Origin: Ignavibacteria bacterium UBA6906
Lineage (GTDB): Bacteria; Bacteroidota; Ignavibacteria; UBA10030; UBA6906
Length of the DNA: 5,213 bases
Direction: 5' to 3'
Assembly (NCBI GenBank): GCA_002451155.1
Contig: DKBG01000011.1
Location: 1-5,213 of the forward strand
How positions within the stretch are numbered: the stretch's first letter is position 1; the number at the start of each line of letters is the position of its first letter. Positions 1-5,213 of this stretch are shown piece by piece. The position numbers and the translations under genes are program-made. Under the pieces are notes generated by a model, which did no database searches, was not told the origin of the DNA, and saw only the letters and a program-made list of their open reading frames with translations.

Positions 1-14
1 GGGCACACCGGCGG

Positions 15-3000
15 TCAGGGCAGTACGAACCGCTGCCTGCTTAGCTGAGCAGGATCCTCCGAACCCGTAAAGGGGCGGAGGCGGTACTCGTAGGAGTAGT
101 CCTTCGGGAGAAGCAGATACTCCACATGCGGCTTTGCGCCCCACGAATCGTCACCCCCGACACCCATCTGGGCAAGGTCAATGTTGAACTCGACGAAAGG
201 TCGTTCCTTCAGATCAACCGGGTGCATTGCCCCCCGGCTTTTCAGCGTAAGGTCTTCCGCAGTGTACCGGAGTGCGGAGAAACAGAGAAGGGGTTGACCC
301 ACAGCGAGGAGACCACCGCCCCCGGCATCACGAAGCGCTACCCAGCGGACGTCCGTCCGATACCCCGTTTCCTGGGGGCTGACATAAGGAAAGAACTGTT
401 CCCGCACGCTGCCCTGGTAGTATCCGGCAAACGCCGCTGTTTTCCTGTCGGAATAATTCTCCTGTGGGCCCCTGCCAAACCACTCCACGCTCCCGAGGAT
501 CCCGGGGACATGAAGCCTCATGCCGAAACGGGGAATCTCAGGCAGAAGCACTCTCCCGACAGTGAAGGAGGTTCGCACAAACAGATCCCCTGTTCCGAGA
601 ACGGTATATTCGATGACCTGCGTGCAGCCAACATCCGGGAGCCTGCATTCGACCTGGACCGTGACAACTCCCGCCGCCGGCTGCCCGACCGCGAATCGCT
701 TTACTTCCCGGTTTTCTCCAGCCCGTCTCCATACCGCGCACCGATCCGGCATCCCATTCCCAAAGTCGTTGTCCGTAGGGGCCCGCCAGAAATTCGGCGT
801 GGGCCCTTCCTCAATAACCTGCGACCCCCGATGCCTCCATGATTCGATGATACCTGACTGTCGCCCGATGACGAGCATGAAATTCGTTCCGGCAATCGTC
901 GCGGCCGAATCGTCCGCCGCCACAGAAAGCGGCGGCAGGGCCGCGTGGGGAATCGGTGCAACCGGGGTCCGAAGAGGGAGTGCGAATTGCTCGCGTGCCA
1001 CCTCGAACCCTCCCTCCGCCCAGAGGGTCGAATCACGCAACCGAGCAGTGAGAATCAGATGGTACTCGGAGCCGGGCGCCGGCTCGGAGAGCCTGTGCGA
1101 GATATGAAAGCGCGTCGTGTCACCCGGCTCGACCCTCCGTGCGGGAAGGATGCCCGACCGGAGGTGATGACCGTTTTCAAGGAGCTCCCAGGCGAATTCG
1201 AAGCGATCCAGGTCTGTAAAAATGAATTTGTTCCGCACTGCAATCTGTGTATCAATGAGATCCACAGCCGAGAAACCGATATTCTGGTACACCTTCTTCA
1301 CCTCAAGGAGCTTCGGCGTAACGGTTCGGTCGGGAAGAACCAGCCCGTTGCAGCAGAAATTTCCGTCGGTTTGGTTTTCCCCAAAATCCCCTCCGAAGGC
1401 CCAGAATTCCCTCCCGTCCGCCGTCTTCTTCCGGAAGCCCTGGTCCACCCAGTCCCAGATACATCCCCCCTGAAGCTGACGGTGAGATTCGATGATGTCC
1501 CAATAGTCCTGCAGATTCCCGACGGAATTCCCCATCGCGTGGGCATATTCGCACATTATAAGGGGCCTGTCTCTCGGGGATGCTCCATATTCCACAAGAC
1601 TCGACGGATCGGGGTACATCGGGCAGTAGATATCGGTGTGCGGCCGGAGCCCGGCCCGCTCGTAGTGGACCGGACGGGTTGGGTCACGCCTGTGAATCCA
1701 CTCACTCGCCGCTTCGAAATTCGTGCCGTCACCCGCTTCGTTCCCCATCGACCAGATGATCACGCAGGGATGATTCTTGTCTCTCTCGACCATCCGTTGA
1801 ATCCGGTCGAGATGGGCTGGTAGCCACTCCGGCCTGTTCGCCAGGGTGGCGTCCGGCCTGTACCCTATCCCGTGCGACTCAATATTTGCCTCATCAATGA
1901 TGTACAACCCGTACAGGTCGCAGAGCTCGTACCATGCCGGGGTGTTCGGATAGTGAGAGGTCCGCACAGCATTGATGTTATGCTGCTTCATCAAACGGAT
2001 ATCCTGGATCATCGACTCCCGGCTAATCGTATGGGCCCTGTCGGGATCGTGCTCATGCCGGTCGACGCCTTTGATCAGAATCGGTTTCCCGTTGACAAGC
2101 AACTGTCCATTCTGAACCGCAACGTCCCTGAACCCGATCTTGCAGCTCTCGAATTCGAGCGCCTCGCCTGCCCCGTCACGCAGGACAAGGACCAGCGTGT
2201 ACAATTCCGGGATCTCAGCGGACCAGAGCCTGGGATTCTCGACCTCTCCGACGAGGGAAATGATCGTCTCAGCGCCCGGCGCGATGTACACCCCCTCACC
2301 CCGGACGAAGACACCTCCGCCGATCGCTCCCGATGTATCAAACAAGACCGCTTCGACGACTGGCTTGTTCAGTCCTCTGTTCCCATAATTCTTCACCCGG
2401 GCCCTGATGCTCATCGTCGCCTTGCGGTACTGTTCATCCAGCCGGGTTACAACCTCAAAATCCCGGAGGTGGACGAGCGGCGAAGAGAAGAGATACACAT
2501 CCCTGAAGATACCCGAGAGCCGCCAGAAATCCTGACATTCAAGATACGATCCGTCAGACCAGCGATACACTTCGACAGCCAGATGATTGGATCCCGGGTG
2601 GAGATACCTCGTGATATTGAATTCGACCGGCGTCCGGCTTCCTTTCCCGAACCCGACTTTCTGCCCGTTCACCCAGACGTAGAATGCTGATTCCACACCG
2701 TCGAAATGAAGGAAAACCTGCCGGCCAAGCCATTCACTCGGCAGATCGAATTCCCGCCGATAGGAGCCAACGGGATTGAAGTCCGATGGAATCCGCGGAG
2801 GATCCGCCGGGAAGGGATAGCCGGAGTTGAGGTAAATGGGAACATCGTATCCCTGAAACTGCCAGTTGCCCGGAACCGATATTTCCTTCCACGCTGAAAT
2901 ATCGTAGTCCAATTCATAGAATTCAGCAGGACGATCGGAGGGTTTCTCGCTGAAGGCAAACCGCCACTGGCCATTCAAAAGCCTGAAGTACGCTGACTCC

Positions 3001-3224
3001 TCCCGCACACCACGGAGGGCAGAACGGAGGTCCTGGTACGGCACGAGCGTTGTGTGAGGGGGTTCGGAATTTATCCCGAGAACAACGGGATTCTGCCAGT
3101 CAGGCACGTTCGGATCGCCCCACCCTTCCTGGGCTCTGGTCTGGACCGGCACGCTCAGGATTAGCAGGGAAAGGAGGGGAAGCCAAATTTTCATAGACCG
3201 GGCTACGCGTTGAGAGGTATTCAA
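15..3224 (-). CDS. lacZ: Exported LacZ-type beta-galactosidase (glycoside hydrolase family 2)
   Basis: Hydrolyses terminal beta-D-galactosyl residues by the retaining GH2 mechanism. The 1069-residue product (E. coli LacZ has 1023) is complete and has all five LacZ domains. Numbering from the TTG start: signal peptide about 1-31 (R6, R9, K11, hydrophobic 13-27, likely cut after TRA at 31, no lipobox Cys); sugar-binding jelly roll about 79-250, with RWSDGSYLECQDFW near 221-234; Ig-like domain about 252-365; TIM barrel about 367-662; linker Ig-like domain about 667-757; C-terminal beta-gal small-chain domain about 777-1053. Acid/base Glu is E496 in WSMGNEAG; nucleophile is E559 in MCEYAHAMGNS. 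Metal-site E449 and H451 lie in DEANIESHG. H390 (RHEH), H424 (SHYPN), WDWVDQ at 590-595 and W1028 in GGDDSW match conserved E. coli active-site positions. Start chosen as TTG at 3222-3224 because AGGAGG lies six bases upstream; ATG at 3192-3194 and TTG at 3261-3263 lack well-placed RBSs. Family assignment is near certain; the natural substrate may be a galactoside other than lactose. Confidence 0.96.
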   Translation of the reverse strand: MNTSQRVARSMKIWLPLLSLLILSVPVQTRAQEGWGDPNVPDWQNPVVLGINSEPPHTTLVPYQDLRSALRGVREESAYFRLLNGQWRFAFSEKPSDRPAEFYELDYDISAWKEISVPGNWQFQGYDVPIYLNSGYPFPADPPRIPSDFNPVGSYRREFDLPSEWLGRQVFLHFDGVESAFYVWVNGQKVGFGKGSRTPVEFNITRYLHPGSNHLAVEVYRWSDGSYLECQDFWRLSGIFRDVYLFSSPLVHLRDFEVVTRLDEQYRKATMSIRARVKNYGNRGLNKPVVEAVLFDTSGAIGGGVFVRGEGVYIAPGAETIISLVGEVENPRLWSAEIPELYTLVLVLRDGAGEALEFESCKIGFRDVAVQNGQLLVNGKPILIKGVDRHEHDPDRAHTISRESMIQDIRLMKQHNINAVRTSHYPNTPAWYELCDLYGLYIIDEANIESHGIGYRPDATLANRPEWLPAHLDRIQRMVERDKNHPCVIIWSMGNEAGDGTNFEAASEWIHRRDPTRPVHYERAGLRPHTDIYCPMYPDPSSLVEYGASPRDRPLIMCEYAHAMGNSVGNLQDYWDIIESHRQLQGGCIWDWVDQGFRKKTADGREFWAFGGDFGENQTDGNFCCNGLVLPDRTVTPKLLEVKKVYQNIGFSAVDLIDTQIAVRNKFIFTDLDRFEFAWELLENGHHLRSGILPARRVEPGDTTRFHISHRLSEPAPGSEYHLILTARLRDSTLWAEGGFEVAREQFALPLRTPVAPIPHAALPPLSVAADDSAATIAGTNFMLVIGRQSGIIESWRHRGSQVIEEGPTPNFWRAPTDNDFGNGMPDRCAVWRRAGENREVKRFAVGQPAAGVVTVQVECRLPDVGCTQVIEYTVLGTGDLFVRTSFTVGRVLLPEIPRFGMRLHVPGILGSVEWFGRGPQENYSDRKTAAFAGYYQGSVREQFFPYVSPQETGYRTDVRWVALRDAGGGGLLAVGQPLLCFSALRYTAEDLTLKSRGAMHPVDLKERPFVEFNIDLAQMGVGGDDSWGAKPHVEYLLLPKDYSYEYRLRPFTGSEDPAQLSRQRFVLP

Positions 3225-3230
3225 AGGGAT

Positions 3231-3236
3231 CCTCCT
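3231..3236 (-). promoter_or_regulatory. Ribosome binding site of the beta-galactosidase gene
   Basis: The minus strand reads AGGAGG here, a perfect anti-16S match, followed by six bases (ATCCCT) and then TTG at 3222-3224. This spacing decides the start. The nearest in-frame ATG (3192-3194) is 36 bases from the motif, too far to use it. It also shows that this organism uses strong Shine-Dalgarno sites, at least for this gene. Confidence 0.8.
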
Positions 3237-3299
3237 GGACCAGGGATGACGCGGAGAGGGCAATCAGGAGCGGGTGTCCTCAGTCTTGCGCAGGACCGC

Positions 3300-3313
3300 A
3301 CGACTCCAGTCGT
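3300..3313. promoter_or_regulatory. Palindrome at the expected lacZ transcription start
   Basis: ACGACT CC AGTCGT is a perfect inverted repeat with six-base arms and a two-base centre. It lies just downstream of the proposed -10 hexamer and spans the expected transcription start. The two-base loop is too tight for a stable RNA hairpin, so a DNA-level operator is the likelier reading. Its sequence differs from the palindrome at 3328-3344, so the two would not be copies of one site. The function is inferred only from symmetry and position. Confidence 0.3.
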
Positions 3314-3314
3314 C

Positions 3315-3343
3315 AGGATAGGAAGAAGTTGAAGAAAATTCAA
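3315..3343 (-). promoter_or_regulatory. Candidate sigma-70-type promoter of the beta-galactosidase gene
   Basis: On the minus strand TTGAAT (3338-3343) is followed after exactly 17 bases by TATCCT (3315-3320). Each hexamer matches the consensus at 4 of 6 positions. Transcription would start near 3307-3308, giving a leader of about 84 bases before the TTG start. The element sits directly downstream of the terminator at 3363-3405, where an independent lacZ promoter would be expected. Identified by eye against the E. coli consensus, so the match is suggestive rather than proven. Confidence 0.5.
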
Positions 3344-3344
3344 C
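3328..3344. promoter_or_regulatory. Palindromic candidate operator overlapping the lacZ -35 element
   Basis: GTTGAA (3328-3333), five bases (GAAAA), then TTCAAC (3339-3344) form a perfect 6-bp inverted repeat. It covers the proposed -35 hexamer and part of the promoter spacer. A dyad of this size and position is what a dimeric transcription factor would use to control the gene. No regulator gene is in the window, so the binding protein is unknown. Six-base arms can arise by chance, hence moderate confidence. Confidence 0.35.
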
Positions 3345-3362
3345 GCCCCTGTAAAGGCAGAC

Positions 3363-3405
3363 AAAAACGCCAAATGCCTCACCTGACTCCGCGGTGGGGC
3401 ATTTG
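3363..3405 (-). terminator. Rho-independent terminator after the zinc-ribbon gene
   Basis: Arms at 3393-3405 and 3371-3383 are complementary over 13 bp with a single mismatch, around a 9-base loop (3384-3392). Reading on the minus strand, the stem is followed by GCG and then five T residues (3367-3363). It begins 34 bases past the stop of the gene at 3440-3652. It therefore ends that transcript and insulates it from the lacZ promoter. On the plus strand the stem pairs slightly better (a G-U pair replaces the mismatch) but no T run follows, so termination in that direction is less likely. Confidence 0.75.
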
Positions 3406-3439
3406 ACCGGGAATGACATCACTCAGACCCGTAGAAGGG

Positions 3440-3652
3440 CTACCGCTGTCGCGTGCGATCCGGTGACGGTCGCTTTTCAGTCACTCGCAACTTTCGCAGC
3501 GGTATGAACTCCAATTCGATTCCGTCATCACTCCTTCCAAACCCGCAAACCCAGCATCCTTCAATTTCGACCGAGGTTGTCTCCGCAGATACCAGCAACG
3601 TTCCCTCTCCACCACACTTAGGGCAGTCAGCTTCACCTTTCCACACAGCCAT
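3440..3652 (-). CDS. Small four-cysteine zinc-ribbon protein of unknown function
   Basis: A 70-residue protein with two zinc knuckles: CPKCGGEG (C10, C13) and CWVCGFG (C33, C36), 19 residues apart. This is the layout of a single treble-clef or zinc-ribbon fold binding one zinc ion (iron in a rubredoxin-like case). Residues 40-50 are acidic to hydrophobic, and the C-terminal tail from R53 is strongly basic (seven Arg and two Lys in 18 residues), which would suit nucleic-acid contact. No signal peptide or membrane segment is visible, so it should be cytoplasmic. The ATG start is preceded by GGAG with six-base spacing, and an intrinsic terminator follows the TAG stop; both support a real gene. 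I do not recognise a named family. It could be a stand-alone regulator or chaperone-like zinc finger, or a degraded piece of a larger protein. Nothing ties it to galactoside or rhamnose metabolism beyond position. Confidence 0.6.
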   Translation of the reverse strand: MAVWKGEADCPKCGGEGTLLVSAETTSVEIEGCWVCGFGRSDDGIELEFIPLRKLRVTEKRPSPDRTRQR

Positions 3653-3658
3653 CTTTGT

Positions 3659-3662
3659 CTCC
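3659..3662 (-). promoter_or_regulatory. Ribosome binding site of the zinc-ribbon gene
   Basis: The minus strand reads GGAG followed by six bases (ACAAAG) and ATG at 3650-3652. Four consecutive matches to the anti-16S sequence at standard spacing support this start. Confidence 0.5.
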
Positions 3663-3710
3663 AGAATGATCGAATGTCGCCTCCCAGTGCGCTACACACT
3701 CCGTACCACG

Positions 3711-3739
3711 ATTCTCGCATCGCACGCCTGGAGTATCAA
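3711..3739 (-). promoter_or_regulatory. Candidate promoter of the zinc-ribbon gene
   Basis: On the minus strand TTGATA (3734-3739, 5 of 6 to consensus) is followed after 17 bases by GAGAAT (3711-3716, 4 of 6, but lacking the important first T). Transcription would begin near 3704 and leave a leader of about 50 bases. Found by eye in a short region, so a chance match cannot be excluded. Confidence 0.3.
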
Positions 3740-3801
3740 TGACACGGATTCCCCCAGGGCTGTAGATTGTAGAATGCGGGCCCGAACGCGCGGGCACCTG
3801 C

Positions 3802-3830
3802 TTGATTGGGGGGAAATTTGTTGTTACTTT
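3802..3830 (+). promoter_or_regulatory. Weak candidate promoter of rhaB
   Basis: TTGATT (3802-3807) is followed after 17 bases by TACTTT (3825-3830), matching consensus at 4 and 3 of 6 positions. Transcription would begin near 3837 and give a leader of about 110 bases. Rhamnose promoters are commonly activator-dependent and can have poor core hexamers, so a weak match is compatible with the role. The call rests only on spacing and position. Confidence 0.25.
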
Positions 3831-3947
3831 GCTGATTGAAGCGACCGCGGCCGCCCGCATGTATCCGCCGGGACCCCTTTCCTGGATCCGCGCCAGTAGA
3901 TTGGCTTCCTGAACCGTAGAACTGGTACCATCGATCGTCGCCCCACC

Positions 3948-5213
3948 ATGAGCATGCATTCTTTCCTTGGATTCGACCTGGGTGCCGAAAGCGGCCGCGC
4001 AATGCTCGGCGTTCTGCGGGACAACACCCTGCAGCTTCACGAGATACACCGATTTCCGAATGCTCCGGTCCGCATCCATGGCCACCTGTACTGGGACGTC
4101 TACAGCCTTTTTGAAGAGTTGAAGACCGGCCTGGCACGATCTCTCGACGGGGATCTTCCAATGCCGGAGAGTCTGGGTATTGACACGTGGGGAGTTGATT
4201 TTGGCTTTCTTGGGGAGGACGGGACGATTCTCGGCCTGCCGCACGCGTACCGTGATCCTCAGACTGACGGGATGATAGATGAGCTGGTTCGGATCCTTCC
4301 CCGCGAGCGGATCTATGCTCTCACCGGGATCCAATTCCTGCAGTTCAATTCACTCGTTCAGCTCCTGGCCATGCGCAGGCGCGGGGTGAAAACGCCCGAG
4401 GCCGCTTCAGATCTCCTCTTCATCCCGGACATGCTTACTTATCTGTTCACCGGCACCCGGACAACGGAAGCCACGATCGCGTCGACCTCCCAACTTCTCA
4501 GTCCTGTGAGCGGGACATGGGAAGAGGAGCTGCTCCACGCGATCGGAATTAGAAGATCCATCTTCAGAGATCCGATCAAACCGGGAACAATTGTCGGACC
4601 AATGGAAAAGTCAAGTCTCGGCAAATCCGCACGCGTGGACCTTCCGGTTGTAGCCGTCGCCTCCCACGACACAGCATCGGCCGTGGCCGCCGTTCCAGCC
4701 ACCGGTCATGACTGGGCATATATCAGCTCCGGTACCTGGTCCCTGATGGGGATTGAGATCATGCGCCCGATTCTGACACCGGAGGCGATGAAAGCGAATT
4801 TCACAAACGAGGGGGGTGTAGACGGTACAATTCGTTTCCTGAAGAACATCGCCGGCCTCTGGCTTCTTCAGGAGTGCAGGCGCAGATGGGCAGCTGAGGG
4901 AGAGTCGATCAGCTATGATCAGATCGTCGACCTGGCCGCCTCCGCCCCCCGGTTCCGTTCACTCGTTGACCCCGACTGGCACGGATTCCTTCACCCCGAG
5001 GATATGAGGAACGCCATCACGCGATACTGCCAGCACACAGGACAGCCTGCGCCCTCGTCGCCCGGAGAATTTGCCCGGACCATCTTCGAGAGCCTCGCAC
5101 TCAAATACCGCCAGGTGCTCGAAGAATTGCGGGAAGTGCACACCAGGCCTCTGCAGACCGTTCACATTATCGGCGGGGGTTCCAGGAACAGTTACCTCTG
5201 CCAGTGCACGGCA
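3948..5213 (+). CDS. rhaB: Rhamnulokinase, FGGY carbohydrate kinase family (3' end beyond window)
   Basis: Phosphorylates L-rhamnulose with ATP to L-rhamnulose 1-phosphate, the second step of L-rhamnose breakdown after the isomerase and before the aldolase; cytoplasmic. The 422 codons present are uninterrupted and run off the window; E. coli RhaB has 489 residues, so roughly the last 65 are missing. Visible family landmarks: N-terminal phosphate-binding FLGFDLGAESGR at 6-17; LGIDTWGVDFGFL at 76-88; YRDPQTDGM at 101-109; GIQFLQFNS following it; catalytic-base region ASHDTASA with D241 as the likely base (D237 in E. coli); SSGTWS near 262-267; the rhamnulokinase-type block FTNEGGVDGT from 285 continuing into a KNIAGLWLLQ segment; and the C-lobe adenosine-binding GGGSRN at 409-414. 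The TNEGG block separates it from xylulo-, glycerol- and fuculokinases. ATG at 3948 is preferred; ATG at 3954 is an equal alternative, and an in-frame TAG at 3897 limits extension. No Shine-Dalgarno sequence precedes either ATG. Confidence 0.94.
   Translation, partial: MSMHSFLGFDLGAESGRAMLGVLRDNTLQLHEIHRFPNAPVRIHGHLYWDVYSLFEELKTGLARSLDGDLPMPESLGIDTWGVDFGFLGEDGTILGLPHAYRDPQTDGMIDELVRILPRERIYALTGIQFLQFNSLVQLLAMRRRGVKTPEAASDLLFIPDMLTYLFTGTRTTEATIASTSQLLSPVSGTWEEELLHAIGIRRSIFRDPIKPGTIVGPMEKSSLGKSARVDLPVVAVASHDTASAVAAVPATGHDWAYISSGTWSLMGIEIMRPILTPEAMKANFTNEGGVDGTIRFLKNIAGLWLLQECRRRWAAEGESISYDQIVDLAASAPRFRSLVDPDWHGFLHPEDMRNAITRYCQHTGQPAPSSPGEFARTIFESLALKYRQVLEELREVHTRPLQTVHIIGGGSRNSYLCQCTA

Larger units (their letters stand above)
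3653..3947. other. Divergent intergenic region between the zinc-ribbon gene and rhaB
   Basis: This 295-base stretch separates two diverging genes and should carry control signals for both. Besides the two weak promoter candidates given separately, it holds a short GC-rich inverted repeat (GCCCG at 3780-3784, CGGGC at 3791-3795) and the 8-bp palindrome TGGTACCA (3923-3930). The minus strand is also open from 3959 to a TGA at 3633, which would give a 108-residue product overlapping both neighbours. That product shows no motif or domain I recognise, so I do not call it a gene. No tRNA or riboswitch-like structure was recognised. Confidence 0.6.

Noticed and set aside
126..2690. Three long plus-strand open frames (126-842, 945-1823, 1872-2690; 238, 292 and 272 codons) opposite the beta-galactosidase
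   Set aside because: They lie wholly antisense to a gene with intact catalytic motifs and all domains. Their translations are rich in Arg and Pro with no domain or motif, as expected for antisense frames of GC-rich coding DNA.
3170..3180. AAAGGAGGGGA on the plus strand as a ribosome binding site
   Set aside because: No start codon of a convincing plus-strand gene follows at usable spacing, and the bases encode the leucine-rich signal peptide of the minus-strand gene.
3780..3795. GC-rich inverted repeat upstream of rhaB as a terminator or attenuator
   Set aside because: The arms are only five bases and no T run follows within a useful distance on either strand. This is common by chance in GC-rich DNA.
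3453..3839. Plus-strand open frame of 128 codons opposite the zinc-ribbon gene
   Set aside because: It is antisense to a gene with paired CxxC motifs, an RBS and a terminator. Its product is Ser/Arg-rich with no recognisable motif.
3960..4334. Upstream part of a 233-codon minus-strand frame that covers the start of rhaB
   Set aside because: This part is antisense to well-conserved rhamnulokinase motifs (phosphate-binding and WGVDF blocks), so it is a shadow. Only the portion from 3959 to 3633 is left as an open question.

Overview
The window holds parts of a bacterial carbohydrate-use locus. It contains one complete gene for an exported LacZ-type (GH2) beta-galactosidase on the minus strand, one small minus-strand gene for a four-cysteine zinc-ribbon protein, and the first 422 codons of a plus-strand rhamnulokinase gene cut by the right edge. 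Base composition is moderately GC-rich by eye. There is a strong Shine-Dalgarno sequence on the lacZ-type gene, and enzymes typical of a polysaccharide-degrading heterotroph. The phylum cannot be fixed from this sequence; a plant- or algal-glycan degrader (for example from the Planctomycetota or FCB lineages) would fit but is only a guess.

Layout: positions 1-14 lie downstream of the lacZ stop and are too short to interpret. Positions 15-3224 (minus) are the beta-galactosidase, best started at a TTG six bases after a perfect AGGAGG. Positions 3225-3439 are a compact control region: the lacZ RBS, a -35/-10 pair with 17-bp spacing, two short perfect palindromes placed on the -35 side and at the expected transcription start, and an intrinsic terminator for the gene upstream. 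Positions 3440-3652 (minus) encode the 70-residue zinc-ribbon protein. Positions 3653-3947 are the divergent intergenic region, with weak candidate promoters in both directions. From 3948 to the right edge (plus) is rhaB.

How the genes could work together: the beta-galactosidase, carrying a signal peptide, would release galactose from beta-galactosides outside the cytoplasm. The rhamnulokinase would phosphorylate L-rhamnulose in the cytoplasm after rhamnose uptake and isomerisation. Galactose and rhamnose occur together in rhamnogalacturonan I side chains and in several algal or bacterial polysaccharides, so a shared substrate is plausible but is inference from adjacency alone. The zinc-ribbon protein has no evident link to either pathway. 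I found no CRISPR array, transposon, tRNA, rRNA or clearly novel system. The most useful open points are the palindrome-flanked lacZ promoter, the unassigned zinc-ribbon gene and the absence of a Shine-Dalgarno sequence before rhaB.
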